Below the pieces are notes generated by a model that made no database searches, was not told the origin of the DNA, and saw nothing but the letters and a program-made list of their open reading frames with translations. DNA of 64,000 nt from Collibacillus ludicampi (GTDB taxonomy: Bacteria > Bacillota > Bacilli > Tumebacillales > BOQE01): positions 3,008,710 through 3,072,709 of the forward strand of contig NZ_BOQE01000001.1 of the NCBI RefSeq assembly GCF_023705585.1, in the 5' to 3' direction. Positions 24,116-33,040 of this stretch are shown one piece after another (within the stretch, counting starts at the first letter, position 1; the number at the start of each line of letters is the position of its first letter). The position numbers and the translations under genes are program-made.

Positions 24116-24901
24116 GTGACTGAGCCGGTAATTCGGACGGAAAAAACTGAAGATGGATTGGTTGTGGTTACACTGAACAGACCAGAGGCGGCGAATGCGT
24201 TATCTTTACAATTACTGCAAGAATTGAATGAAACGCTGCGGGAGATTCAATTTGATCGTTCGGTCCGCGTTGTGGTGATCACCGGCGCGGGAACCCGCTC
24301 CTTCTGTTCGGGAGCCGATCTGAAGGAACGAGCGGGGATGGATCCGGTGCAAGTGAGAAAAACCGTTTCTCTTATCCGTGAGACGATCAATGCGGTTGAG
24401 CGTTTGCCGCAACCGGTGATCGCTGCAATCAATGGTGTTGCCTTCGGGGGCGGAACGGAGTTGGCGCTTGCCTGCGATATCCGCATTGTCGCCGATACAG
24501 CCAAACTCGGTCTGACGGAAACGTCGCTCGCCATCATTCCGGGAGCGGGAGGAACACAACGTCTGCCACGTTTGATCGGTTTAGGAAAAGCGAAAGAATT
24601 AATCTTCACCGCCCGGCGTATCGATGCGGAAGAAGCTCTCAACATCGGGTTGGTGGAACATGTGGTGCCGGCCGACCAACTGATGGATCGGGTGAAAGAA
24701 ATCGCGCGTGAAATCGCGAAAAACGGACCTATCGCTGTGACACAAGCCAAGTTTGCGATTAATAAAGGGTTCGATGTCGATCTTCAAACCGGGTTGGAGA
24801 TCGAACGTGCAGCGTACGAAGTAACGATCCCGACCAAAGACCGTCTGGAAGGGCTGCAGGCTTTCAAAGAGAAACGGCCACCTGTGTATACAGGTGAGTA
24901 A
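24116..24901 (+). CDS. Enoyl-CoA hydratase/isomerase family (methylglutaconyl-CoA hydratase, YngF type)
   Basis: The 261-residue crotonase shows the oxyanion-hole stretch FCSGADLKERAGM near residue 63 and GVAFGGGTELALACDIRI near residue 104, followed by ETSLAIIPGAGGTQRLPR with a glutamate of the active site. In this operon the fitting reaction is hydration of 3-methylglutaconyl-CoA to HMG-CoA. The start is GTG at 24116 after AAAGGAGTG. The 347-bp gap behind it carries palindromic element C. Confidence 0.92.
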   Translation: MTEPVIRTEKTEDGLVVVTLNRPEAANALSLQLLQELNETLREIQFDRSVRVVVITGAGTRSFCSGADLKERAGMDPVQVRKTVSLIRETINAVERLPQPVIAAINGVAFGGGTELALACDIRIVADTAKLGLTETSLAIIPGAGGTQRLPRLIGLGKAKELIFTARRIDAEEALNIGLVEHVVPADQLMDRVKEIAREIAKNGPIAVTQAKFAINKGFDVDLQTGLEIERAAYEVTIPTKDRLEGLQAFKEKRPPVYTGE

Positions 24902-24968
24902 GACAGCCACTCAATCACTAATTTTCATAATAGCCACTCATGCCGCATACGGCGGCGCCATCAGAAGA

Positions 24969-25221
24969 TGAAAAGTGTCTTTGGGTGGGCGTAATGCTTT
25001 GCGTGAGACAGCGACTTTGGAGATCGTCTCGCTTCCTTTCGGATGTAAAAGGGTATATGCATTGCGCGTAATAGCGACTTTGAAGGTCGTCTCGCAACAT
25101 ATGATTATGATTCCATGCGAGACGACCTTCACGGAGCATAAGCGCAATGCATATACCCGCTGAAACGATCTCCACGGAGCACGAACGCAAAGCATACGCC
25201 CGCCAAACTACACATTTTTCA
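24969..25221. repeat. Long palindromic element, copy C (outer, in reverse orientation to B)
   Basis: The outer palindrome begins TGAAAAGTGTCTTTGGGTGG and ends CCAAACTACACATTTTTCA, the same two ends as copy B but swapped. Arms GTGGGCGTAATGCTTTGCG and CGCAAAGCATACGCCCGC pair, then GGAGATCGTCTCG and CGATCTCC. Its loop holds a whole second palindrome (25051-25158). The element splits the yngF-type and yngE-type genes of one operon. Confidence 0.85.
25051..25158. repeat. Inner palindrome nested in copy C
   Basis: GGGTATATGCATTGCGC and GCGCAATGCATATACCC are perfect outer arms, while AAGGTCGTCTCGCA and TGCGAGACGACCTT are the family core. The loop ACATATGATTATGATTCCA matches the loop of copy B read in reverse (ACATTTGATTATGATTCCA). 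Outer arm sequences differ from other copies yet still pair, so pairing rather than sequence is conserved. Confidence 0.85.
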
Positions 25222-25248
25222 AGATAGATATAGAAGGAGGTAAGTCCT

Positions 25249-26778
25249 TTGTCACTGGGGAAAATTCTGGAGGAACGAGTAGATCGAATTAAACGCGGGG
25301 GTGCCGCTAAATATCATGAGAAGAACAAAGAACAAGGAAAACTGTTTGTACGCGATCGGCTGAAGCTTTTGCTCGATCCAGGTTTTGAACTGGAGGATGG
25401 CTTATTCGCAAACAACCTGGCCGAAGATTTGCCTGCGGACGGTGTTGTTACGGTGATCGGCAAAATTGGGGGACGCACCGTTTGTGTCATGGCGAACGAC
25501 TCGACCGTCAAAGCTGGATCCTGGGGCTCTCGAACGGTAGAAAAAATCATCCGTATTCAAGAAACAGCAGAAAAGTTACGCGTGCCTTTGTTATACCTGG
25601 TGGATTCGGCGGGGGCACGGATCACCGACCAAGTGGAAATGTTCCCAGGGCGTCGCGGTGCTGGGCGCATCTTCTATAACCAGGTGAAACTATCTGGCAA
25701 AATTCCGCAAGTCTGCATTTTATTCGGTCCGTCCGCGGCCGGAGGTGCTTATATTCCCGCTTTCTGCGATATCGTGATTATGGTGAATAAAAACGCATCC
25801 ATGTATTTAGGTTCTCCCCGCATGGCTGAGATGGTCATTGGCGAGAAGGTCACGCTTGAAGAAATGGGCGGTGCTCGAATGCATTGCTCCGTTTCCGGAT
25901 GCGGGGATGTTCTGGCGGCAAACGAAGAAGAAGCGATCGCCCTCGCGCGCCAATATCTCTCCTATTTTCCGTCGAATTACGCGGAGAAACCGCCCATGCA
26001 TGAGTCTGTAGACGCGAAATCGTTTGAAAAAACGATCGAACAGATCATTCCGGTAAACCAAAACACACCGTTCAATATGTACGATCTGATTCAGCGTATT
26101 ATTGATGAAGGTTCCTTTTTTGAGATCAAGAAGTTATTCGCCTCAGAACTGATCACTGGTCTAGCCCGATTGAACGGTCGACCTGTCGGGATCATCGCGA
26201 ATCAGCCACGCGTGAAAGGCGGGGTCTTGTTCCATGACAGTGCCGACAAAGCTGCCCGGTTTATTACATTATGTGATGCATTCCACATCCCGTTATTATT
26301 CCTTGCGGATGTTCCGGGATTTATGATCGGTACCAAAGTCGAGCGTGCGGGAATCATTCGACATGGCGCCAAAATGATTTCTGCGATGTCTGAGGCGTCA
26401 GTGCCGAAGATTTCAGTCATTGTACGCAAAGCGTATGGTGCAGGATTGTACGCGATGGCTGGTCCTGCTTTCGAGCCCGATTGTTGTCTCGCGTTGCCGA
26501 CCGCACAGATTGCCGTAATGGGACCGGAAGCTGCCGTCAATGCGGTCTACGCGAACAAAATCGCGGAACTGCCGGAAGAAGAACGCGCGGCGTTCGTTGA
26601 ACAGAAGAGAGAAGAATACAAGAAAGATATCGATATATACAGACTTGCATCAGAAATGGTGATCGACGGGATCATTCAACCGAATGCACTGCGCGATGAA
26701 CTGATCAAGCGCTTCGATGCCTATTCTTCCAAATATATGGTATTCTCGGAACGGAAACATCCGGTTTATCCAGTATAG
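25249..26778 (+). CDS. Acyl-CoA carboxylase carboxyltransferase subunit (YngE type)
   Basis: The 509-residue protein has the two crotonase-fold halves of AccD/AccA-like fused carboxyltransferases: SAGARITDQVEMFPGRRGAGRI near residue 124, FGPSAAGGAYIPAFCD near residue 163, and the C-terminal DVPGFMIGTKVERAGIIRHGAKM and RKAYGAGLYAMAGPAF. It transfers the carboxyl group from biotin to an acyl-CoA such as methylcrotonyl- or propionyl-CoA. The TTG start follows AGGAGGT. Lying 347 bp after the hydratase gene, it may be partly uncoupled from the operon by element C. Confidence 0.92.
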   Translation: MSLGKILEERVDRIKRGGAAKYHEKNKEQGKLFVRDRLKLLLDPGFELEDGLFANNLAEDLPADGVVTVIGKIGGRTVCVMANDSTVKAGSWGSRTVEKIIRIQETAEKLRVPLLYLVDSAGARITDQVEMFPGRRGAGRIFYNQVKLSGKIPQVCILFGPSAAGGAYIPAFCDIVIMVNKNASMYLGSPRMAEMVIGEKVTLEEMGGARMHCSVSGCGDVLAANEEEAIALARQYLSYFPSNYAEKPPMHESVDAKSFEKTIEQIIPVNQNTPFNMYDLIQRIIDEGSFFEIKKLFASELITGLARLNGRPVGIIANQPRVKGGVLFHDSADKAARFITLCDAFHIPLLFLADVPGFMIGTKVERAGIIRHGAKMISAMSEASVPKISVIVRKAYGAGLYAMAGPAFEPDCCLALPTAQIAVMGPEAAVNAVYANKIAELPEEERAAFVEQKREEYKKDIDIYRLASEMVIDGIIQPNALRDELIKRFDAYSSKYMVFSERKHPVYPV

Positions 26779-27077
26779 TATCTGGGTTACTTCGTGTCTT
26801 GTAAGAGCTGTATCGATAGCAGAATAGGAATATGAATCGAGAGGGGTAGGTGATTCCTGCCCCTGTTTTATTATTCACGGGGTGTTTTTTAAAATTGACT
26901 ACATGATATTTCGAGCGCCAGTATAACAGGTATAATCGGTTATAAACGTATTATGAATGATACGAAAGGAATTTCTGCTACACGTGACTTCACTTTAGAT
27001 CGCACGTAATTCCGTATGATTGATGATTCCATCGTCATAGTTTTTTCGATCATACTGGCTTGATAAGGAGGGAACAT
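26779..27077 (+). other. 299-bp intergenic region
   Basis: Apart from the terminator at 26842 it is AT-rich and carries several TATAAT-like strings near 26925-26945 without a matching -35. I see no gene or repeat in it. Confidence 0.5.
26842..26872 (+). terminator. Terminator of the yng-type operon
   Basis: AGGGGTAGG-tgatt-CCTGCCCCT with one G-U pair is followed by GTTTTATTATT. Confidence 0.85.
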
Positions 27078-27911
27078 ATGGCGGGCCCTTCAGGTTGCGG
27101 GCAATTGTTGGGAGTAGCAGGTACGATGGGCTTGTTGGGAGCCGGGATGTATTCGTTTGCCATTGAACGATTCTGGCTGGATATTCGTCAAGTGCGCATT
27201 ACACTTTCGCGTCTGCCCCGTTCTTTCGCAGGCTTGCGGATCGTTCTATTGAGTGATATCCATTTGGGTTTTTATTACTTCGCAAAAAACTTCTCACGTG
27301 TTGTCGACGAAATCAACGGGCTCAGTCCGGATGTGATCTGTTTCACTGGTGATTTGATCGATTCGGACACTTGTTTGGGATCTCTCGAACCGGCCATTCC
27401 GGTCTTCTCACGCTTGCAAGCAACACTTGGAAAATTCGCCGTATTGGGTAATCACGATTATCGGTCCGGAGTCGAACATGTGATCCGGGGTTTGAAGAGT
27501 GGAGGCTTTCAGGTTCTCCAAAATCAACATGCCGTAGTGAAAAAAGCAAACGAACGCATATACCTGATCGGGCTTGATGATGTGCTGGAAGGAAATCCGA
27601 ATCTCCTAACGGCGATGAAAGGGATCCCGGAAAACGCTTGTAACATCCTGCTCGTCCATGAACCGGACTATGCGTGCTACACCAGACAATTCCCGATCGA
27701 TTTGCAACTTTCTGGTCACAGTCATGGCGGTCAAGCCCGAGTTCCTTTCATTTGGCCATTCTTTACTTCAAGAATGGGCAAAAAATACGTTTCCGGTTTG
27801 TACAAAACCGGGAAATTACGGGTCTATACCAATAGGGGATTAGGTACAACCACGCTTCCGTTTCGGTTTCTGTGTCGGCCGGAGATTACAGTGATCACGC
27901 TTGAAAGGTAA
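27078..27911 (+). CDS. Metallophosphoesterase (YkuE-like)
   Basis: The 277-residue protein has a membrane-type N-terminus (residues 8-30) and the calcineurin-like metal motifs in order: LSDIHLG near residue 59, GDLID near residue 89, GNHDY near residue 123, VHEPD, and SGHSHGGQ near residue 212. It resembles B. subtilis YkuE, a membrane-associated metallophosphoesterase thought to act on lipid or cell-wall substrates. The start ATG at 27078 follows AAGGAGGG; an upstream in-frame codon lacks a site. Confidence 0.88.
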   Translation: MAGPSGCGQLLGVAGTMGLLGAGMYSFAIERFWLDIRQVRITLSRLPRSFAGLRIVLLSDIHLGFYYFAKNFSRVVDEINGLSPDVICFTGDLIDSDTCLGSLEPAIPVFSRLQATLGKFAVLGNHDYRSGVEHVIRGLKSGGFQVLQNQHAVVKKANERIYLIGLDDVLEGNPNLLTAMKGIPENACNILLVHEPDYACYTRQFPIDLQLSGHSHGGQARVPFIWPFFTSRMGKKYVSGLYKTGKLRVYTNRGLGTTTLPFRFLCRPEITVITLER

Positions 27912-27940
27912 AATCAGAGATATATAAGGATGTGGTGACG

Positions 27941-28849
27941 ATGAATGTACTACTGATCGGGGCAGGGGCTTTGGGAAAATTGATAGCGGCGCAGTTAGCC
28001 AGGTCGGGCACGAAGATACAAGTTCTCGTTCGCCGCGAAGAGCAGATGAAGGCGATCCGTGAACGAGGAGTTTGCGTGAACCATAATAACACTACATATA
28101 CACAAAAGCTTGAAGTGTTTACTGAAATAAGCGATTTAACACCTGATGTAGTCATACTAACGGTGAAGAGCTATCAGACAGAGGAAGCGGCTAAACAAAT
28201 CACCCGTCTGTGTAATTCCCCGACTGTACTGTCTTTGCAAAACGGTTTGGGCAATGAGATTCCGCTCGCAAAGTATTGTTCGAAGGATCGAATCATGCTC
28301 GGTGTGTGTACACATGGAGTCACCGCATTGTCTGACACGACAGTGGCGTGGAACGGAGTGGGGGAGATTCTCATCGGCTCTAAACGACACACATTGGCTC
28401 CAAGTGTTGAACGTCTTGTACGACTTTTAAGCGCAGCGGGTCTCCATGCACGATGTTCTCAACATATAGAAGAAGATGTTTGGCGGAAAGTGTTGGTGAA
28501 CTGCGCGATCAACCCATTAACGGCGGTCACTCGTTTGAAAAACGGAGATCTGCTTGAGAGGGAAGATCTTCTACGGATAATGCGTGATGTCGTCGACGAG
28601 GCAGTCCGAATCGCAGAAGCCAAAGGTATCAAAGTTGGGGAAATCTGGCCCCGTGTACTCGATGTTTGTCGTAAAACGGCCGAGAATCGCTCTTCCATGC
28701 TTCAGGATCTGGAAGCTAATCGCCCGACGGAGATCGATGCCCTCAATGGAGCCATTGTAAAATTGGCGGAAGAGATGAGTTATCCCGTTCCCGTCAATCG
28801 CACGCTCGTGTCGCTTGTTCGTACTCTTTCGTCGAAAGAAGTAATCTGA
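27941..28849 (+). CDS. panE: 2-dehydropantoate 2-reductase
   Basis: PanE (ketopantoate reductase) makes pantoate for CoA. The 302-residue protein has the N-terminal NADP motif LLIGAGALGKLIAAQL, the KSYQTEEA loop near residue 72, QNGLGNE near residue 92, the catalytic lysine in VWRKVLVNCAINPLTAVT near residue 175, and DLEANRPTEIDALNGAIV near residue 250. The ATG at 27941 follows GATGTGGTG. It lies 30 bp after the phosphoesterase and may be cotranscribed. A terminator precedes the division cluster. Confidence 0.92.
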   Translation: MNVLLIGAGALGKLIAAQLARSGTKIQVLVRREEQMKAIRERGVCVNHNNTTYTQKLEVFTEISDLTPDVVILTVKSYQTEEAAKQITRLCNSPTVLSLQNGLGNEIPLAKYCSKDRIMLGVCTHGVTALSDTTVAWNGVGEILIGSKRHTLAPSVERLVRLLSAAGLHARCSQHIEEDVWRKVLVNCAINPLTAVTRLKNGDLLEREDLLRIMRDVVDEAVRIAEAKGIKVGEIWPRVLDVCRKTAENRSSMLQDLEANRPTEIDALNGAIVKLAEEMSYPVPVNRTLVSLVRTLSSKEVI

Positions 28850-28889
28850 GACTGTAAACGGTCGAAATAAGTAAATAAAAAACTCTTAC

Positions 28890-28920
28890 ATCCTGTCAGT
28901 CAATCGGCAGGATTTTTTTA
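28890..28920 (+). terminator. Terminator before the division cluster
   Basis: ATCCTG and CAGGAT pair across a 12-nt loop, with a run of seven Ts. Confidence 0.8.
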
Positions 28921-28943
28921 TTGGGAACAGAAATGGTATAACT

Positions 28944-28969
28944 GTGGTGGAAAGTGGTGTGAAGTGGGG
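28944..28969 (+). promoter_or_regulatory. Probable MraZ operator repeats
   Basis: GTGG occurs at 28944, 28954 and 28964, each about 10 bp apart and within the pattern GAAAGTGG/TGAAGTGG. Phased direct repeats of this type upstream of mraZ are the known binding site of MraZ, which regulates its own operon. Confidence 0.7.
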
Positions 28970-28997
28970 GGATTTCCCTCAAGGTGGGTGACAAGTG

Positions 28998-29429
28998 GTG
29001 TTCATGGGGGAATATCAACACAATATCGATGATAAAGGGCGTTTAACCATCCCGGCAAAATTCCGGGAAGAGCTTGGCGCTTCCTTTGTCATCACACGAG
29101 GCCTTGATAACTGCTTGTTCGTATACCCACGATCTGAATGGGAGATCCTAGAAGCCAAATTGAAAAGCCTTCCATTTACGCGTTCAGATGCGCGTGCATT
29201 CGTCCGCTTCTTTTTCTCCGGTGCCACCGAATCGGACCTCGATAAACAAGGTCGTGTGCTCATCCCGCCCACCTTGCGCGAATACGCAAAACTTGTGCGT
29301 GATTGCGTGGTGATCGGAGTTTCGAACCGTGTGGAGATCTGGAGTAAAGAAACATGGGAAGCTTATAGTGCCAAAGCGGCCGAATCGTTTGCAGAAATTG
29401 CGGAGAACATCGTTGATTTTGATTTGTAG
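28998..29429 (+). CDS. mraZ: Transcriptional regulator / division protein MraZ
   Basis: The 143-residue protein consists of two AbrB-like half-barrels, with start [23 protein letters not shown] and second-half [22 protein letters not shown] near residue 75. MraZ binds DNA repeats upstream of its gene and controls the division cluster. The GTG at 28998 gives the conserved MFMGEYQH start; another GTG lies one codon upstream. Confidence 0.95.
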   Translation: MFMGEYQHNIDDKGRLTIPAKFREELGASFVITRGLDNCLFVYPRSEWEILEAKLKSLPFTRSDARAFVRFFFSGATESDLDKQGRVLIPPTLREYAKLVRDCVVIGVSNRVEIWSKETWEAYSAKAAESFAEIAENIVDFDL

Positions 29430-29440
29430 GGGATGAAGTT

Positions 29441-30382
29441 ATGTCAGACTTTCACCACATCTCTGTTTTTGGCGTAGAAGCGGTCGATGCGTTACAGCCA
29501 ATATCAGGCGGTATTTACGTGGATTGCACATTGGGAGGCGCCGGCCATAGTGAGCGGATCTTGGCACAAAGCGCTCCGGAAGGACTGTTAATTGGAATCG
29601 ATCAGGATCCCAAAGCGATCGCTCACGCGAGAGAGGTTTTACAACCGTTCGAAGGACGCTACACGCTGATTCATTCGAATTTCCGCCATTTGCGCCGTAT
29701 CGTTCAAATTGATTTAGGGATGTCTCATGTTGATGGGGTACTCTTCGATTTGGGCGTTTCTTCTCCCCAATTAGATGAAGGGGAAAGAGGCTTTAGTTAT
29801 AAGCAAGACGCTCCTTTGGATATGCGTATGGATCCCGCGCAATCATTTTCTGCGTATGATCTTCTCAATACATGGAGTGAAGAAGAGATCGCGAGAATCA
29901 TTTGGGAATACGGGGAGGAGCGTTTTGCAAGACGGATCGCTTCTTTCATCGTAAAGGAGCGCAACCTTGGTCCGGTCGAGACGACGGGACAGCTTGTCGA
30001 TATTATCAAAGCGGCCATTCCAGCGGCGGCACGAAGGGAAGGGCCACATCCGGCCAAACGTACCTTCCAGGCGATCCGTATCGCCGTGAACGATGAGTTG
30101 AACGCTTTTGCTGAAGCCGTTCGCGATGCTGTGGAGATTCTGAAACCCGGGGGAAGAGTCGCAGTGATCACCTTCCATTCTTTAGAGGATCGCATAGCGA
30201 AGCAATCGTTCCAGGAATTGGCGAAAGATTGTATCTGTCCGCCGGAACTTCCGATCTGTCAATGTAACCATCGCGCGAAGGTTCGCTTGATCACCCGGAA
30301 ACCTATTTCACCGTCCGGGGAAGAGTTGGCGAGAAACCCGCGGGCAAGATCGGCGAAATTGCGCATTGCAGAGAAGATCTGA
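29441..30382 (+). CDS. rsmH: 16S rRNA (cytosine(1402)-N(4))-methyltransferase
   Basis: RsmH (MraW) methylates C1402 of 16S rRNA in the decoding centre. The 313-residue protein shows [16 protein letters not shown] near residue 28 (SAM site), [23 protein letters not shown] near residue 98, and [20 protein letters not shown] near residue 235. It follows mraZ by 11 bp. Confidence 0.96.
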   Translation: MSDFHHISVFGVEAVDALQPISGGIYVDCTLGGAGHSERILAQSAPEGLLIGIDQDPKAIAHAREVLQPFEGRYTLIHSNFRHLRRIVQIDLGMSHVDGVLFDLGVSSPQLDEGERGFSYKQDAPLDMRMDPAQSFSAYDLLNTWSEEEIARIIWEYGEERFARRIASFIVKERNLGPVETTGQLVDIIKAAIPAAARREGPHPAKRTFQAIRIAVNDELNAFAEAVRDAVEILKPGGRVAVITFHSLEDRIAKQSFQELAKDCICPPELPICQCNHRAKVRLITRKPISPSGEELARNPRARSAKLRIAEKI

Positions 30383-30420
30383 AATACGACCCAACACTAC
30401 AGGGAGAGGAGAGTCGCCAT

Positions 30421-30810
30421 ATGCTCGCAACCAAACCGAATACGAGGGAAAACACGGCTCGTCATCTATCTACTTATCCAGCAACGCTGGAAACGAACGT
30501 GCGTGCTCGTAACGCATCTTTGAACAAGAAAAGTAAGGAAAAATTAAAATGGATCGGTACCGTTCTCTTTTGCACAGCCATTGCTTCCGGCCTAATTTAT
30601 CGTTACGCGTTAATTGCGCAAGCCAATCTGCAGGTGGAAAACTTGAAACAACAAGTGATGGACAAACAGGACGAAGTGGCCAAGATGACGAAAAACATAC
30701 AAGATTTGGAACGTCCAGCGCGAATCATCGAGATTGCGAAAGATAAGTTGGGAATGGTATTTGTAAACAGTCCCACTGCGCAAGGGGGGCAGAGTGGGGA
30801 TAGTCAATGA
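30421..30810 (+). CDS. ftsL: Cell division protein FtsL
   Basis: The 129-residue bitopic protein has a cytoplasmic N-terminus of about 45 residues, one membrane segment (WIGTVLFCTAIASGLIY), and an external leucine-zipper-like coiled coil (ANLQVENLKQQVMDKQDEVAKM) ending with ERPARIIEIAKDKLGM, the FtsL signature. FtsL binds DivIC and, in other bacilli, DivIB to activate septal synthesis. Its partner divIB is missing from this cluster. The stop overlaps pbpB by 4 nt. Confidence 0.9.
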   Translation: MLATKPNTRENTARHLSTYPATLETNVRARNASLNKKSKEKLKWIGTVLFCTAIASGLIYRYALIAQANLQVENLKQQVMDKQDEVAKMTKNIQDLERPARIIEIAKDKLGMVFVNSPTAQGGQSGDSQ

Positions 30811-32945
30811 ATTCAATTACGAACAGACGCACCGGTAAATTGCGGTTTGTCTTGTTCCTGATGATGGCACTCTTGATCCTGCGCCTTGCCTATCTTCAGG
30901 TATTTCAGGGGAAGGCGTTGGCTGATAAGGCGGAAGCGGTTTGGCAAGAAATCGAGACGATCCCTGCCGTCCGGGGTACGATCTATGACCGCAATGGGAA
31001 CAAACTTGCGTACACAACGGTGGCTTATACGGTCTCTGCCGATCTCAATCAAATGAGAGAGGCACACAAAAAAGATCCAAGCAAGGGCAACCCCGAAGAT
31101 TATGCACGACAATTGGCACCCTTGCTCGATATGCCGGAAAGCCAGATCTATAAAACCTTAACCTCAACGGATGGCGTAGGATTCGATTTAAAACAGCAGG
31201 TGGACGAAGCGACCAAAGAGAAGATTGAAAATCTGAAACTCCCGGGTATCTTCTTCACTCGAACAAGCAAAAGGGTGTATCCTAACAATGAATTAGCGGC
31301 ACATGTACTCGGATACGTGTTCGATGACGGAAAACAAGGAGCGGGAATTGAAGGGGAATACAACAAATATTTAAGGGGAACAGACGGTAAAACGACTTAT
31401 TTGAAAGACAGCAAAGGAAATCCTTTGCCATATGACCACCGTCAGACGATTCCCGCAAAGAACGGAAATGATGTATATCTGACGATCGATGAGACGTTGC
31501 AGTACTTTGCTGAGTCTGCTCTCGATCATATGTATCAGAAATACCATCCGAAAACGGCTTCGATCGTCGTCGCTGATCCGAACACGGGTGAGATTCTCGC
31601 ATTGGCCAACAGACCTACGTACAACCCGAACAAGTTCAACGAGTATCCGCAAGAAGTGCTCGACAATGACTGGGCGGTGAACGCTTCGTTCGAACCGGGA
31701 TCCACGTTTAAGATCGTCACATTGACAGCCGCATTGACAGAAAAGAAAGCGAGTCTGGATGAAACGTTCCCATCGGGTTCCATTACGGTCATGGGTACTC
31801 CGATCCACGATTGGAACTACCAAGGGTGGGGGACGATTTCATTCCGGGAAGGTGTCGTTCATTCCAGTAACGTGGGGTTTGTCATCCTGGGACAGCGGCT
31901 TGGGAAAAAGTTGCTCTATGATTACATCTATAAGTTCGGCTTTAATACAAAAACAGGAATCGACCTGCCAGGAGAAGGCGATTCCCAGTTGTTTAACGTG
32001 GATAAAATGACGGATCTCGATTTGGCTGTCACTTCATTCGGACAAGGTGTATCGGTCACACCCATGCAACAGGTATCAGCTGTAACGGCAGTTGCCAACG
32101 GTGGCAAAGTGATGCGTCCGTACCTGTTAAAGGAAGTGCGTGAACCGAACGGAGGGCCTACCGTTTTCGAGAATAAACCGTTGGTTCGAAGTGAAGTGTC
32201 AAATCCTGATGTCATGGCTCAGGTTCGCAGTTCTATGGAAGATGTTGTAAAAGACGATGAATCGAAAGCCGCCTACGTACCTGGATATCATATCGCGGGG
32301 AAGACAGGAACGGCACAAATCCCCAAACCTGGGGGCGGATATTATCCTGATCGGTACATTACATCGTTCATCGGTTTCGCGCCCGCTGATAAACCGAAGT
32401 TGCTCGTCTACGTCACTGCCGATTATCCAAGGGATGCCGTGCAGTTCGGAAACGTGGTAGCGTCGCCGGTGGCGAAGGAATTTTTCCAAAATGCTCTTCC
32501 TTACTTGGGAATCGCTCCTGATTCCGACGGGAAGAAGCAAGAGAAAAATAAAGACGATCAAGCTGTTTCTTATGTCGAGGTTCCTGATTTCACAAATCTG
32601 ACGAAAGACCAGGCGGAAGATTTAGCGAAGAAAACGAAATTAAATCTTCAAGTACTCGGAAATGATGCGAAAGTTACCAATCAATGGCCTGCGCCGGGCA
32701 GCAAAGTTGTTTCTGGATCATCGGAAATGGTTTTGCTTGGACGAGCCACCGGAAAAGACGGTACGGTTCCTGTACCCGATTTGAGCGGAAAATCGGTGAG
32801 AGATGTGGCGGAAATTCTTACATTCTTAGGACTTTCATTCGAACCATCAGGAAGCGGTTATGCAGTATCGCAAGACAAACCTCCGGGTACAGGTGTTCCT
32901 CCCGGAACCAAGATAAAAGTCACATTCGCCCCGCAGTCACAATAG
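30807..32945 (+). CDS. pbpB: Penicillin-binding protein 2B / FtsI with two PASTA domains
   Basis: This division-specific transpeptidase has 712 residues: a membrane anchor (residues 12-30), a dimerisation domain starting RGTIYDRNGNKLAYT, and a transpeptidase domain with SxxK in EPGSTFKIVTL near residue 297, SxN in HSSNVGF near residue 353 and KTGTAQIP near residue 499. Two PASTA domains follow (VEVPDFTNLTKDQAEDLAKK and VPVPDLSGKSVRDVAEILTFL). It starts in ATGA overlap with ftsL. It works with SpoVE/FtsW-type flippase-polymerases at the septum. Confidence 0.95.
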   Translation: MNSITNRRTGKLRFVLFLMMALLILRLAYLQVFQGKALADKAEAVWQEIETIPAVRGTIYDRNGNKLAYTTVAYTVSADLNQMREAHKKDPSKGNPEDYARQLAPLLDMPESQIYKTLTSTDGVGFDLKQQVDEATKEKIENLKLPGIFFTRTSKRVYPNNELAAHVLGYVFDDGKQGAGIEGEYNKYLRGTDGKTTYLKDSKGNPLPYDHRQTIPAKNGNDVYLTIDETLQYFAESALDHMYQKYHPKTASIVVADPNTGEILALANRPTYNPNKFNEYPQEVLDNDWAVNASFEPGSTFKIVTLTAALTEKKASLDETFPSGSITVMGTPIHDWNYQGWGTISFREGVVHSSNVGFVILGQRLGKKLLYDYIYKFGFNTKTGIDLPGEGDSQLFNVDKMTDLDLAVTSFGQGVSVTPMQQVSAVTAVANGGKVMRPYLLKEVREPNGGPTVFENKPLVRSEVSNPDVMAQVRSSMEDVVKDDESKAAYVPGYHIAGKTGTAQIPKPGGGYYPDRYITSFIGFAPADKPKLLVYVTADYPRDAVQFGNVVASPVAKEFFQNALPYLGIAPDSDGKKQEKNKDDQAVSYVEVPDFTNLTKDQAEDLAKKTKLNLQVLGNDAKVTNQWPAPGSKVVSGSSEMVLLGRATGKDGTVPVPDLSGKSVRDVAEILTFLGLSFEPSGSGYAVSQDKPPGTGVPPGTKIKVTFAPQSQ

Positions 32946-33040
32946 ACCGCGGGGTCTTCTTCTGATAACATGTCTAGTCCCCTCTTGTCAGGCATAGGTT
33001 TGTATAGAAGGACAAAGCATGCGGCAAAGGGGGGAGCGTT

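Noticed and set aside
24918-25195. Overlapping open frames in element C on both strands
   Set aside because: They are products of the long inverted repeat, with no start signals.
32932-32963. CCCCGC/GCGGGG hairpin at the end of pbpB as a full terminator
   Set aside because: The following tract TCTTCTTCT is poor in uninterrupted T, so it was only mentioned with spoVD.
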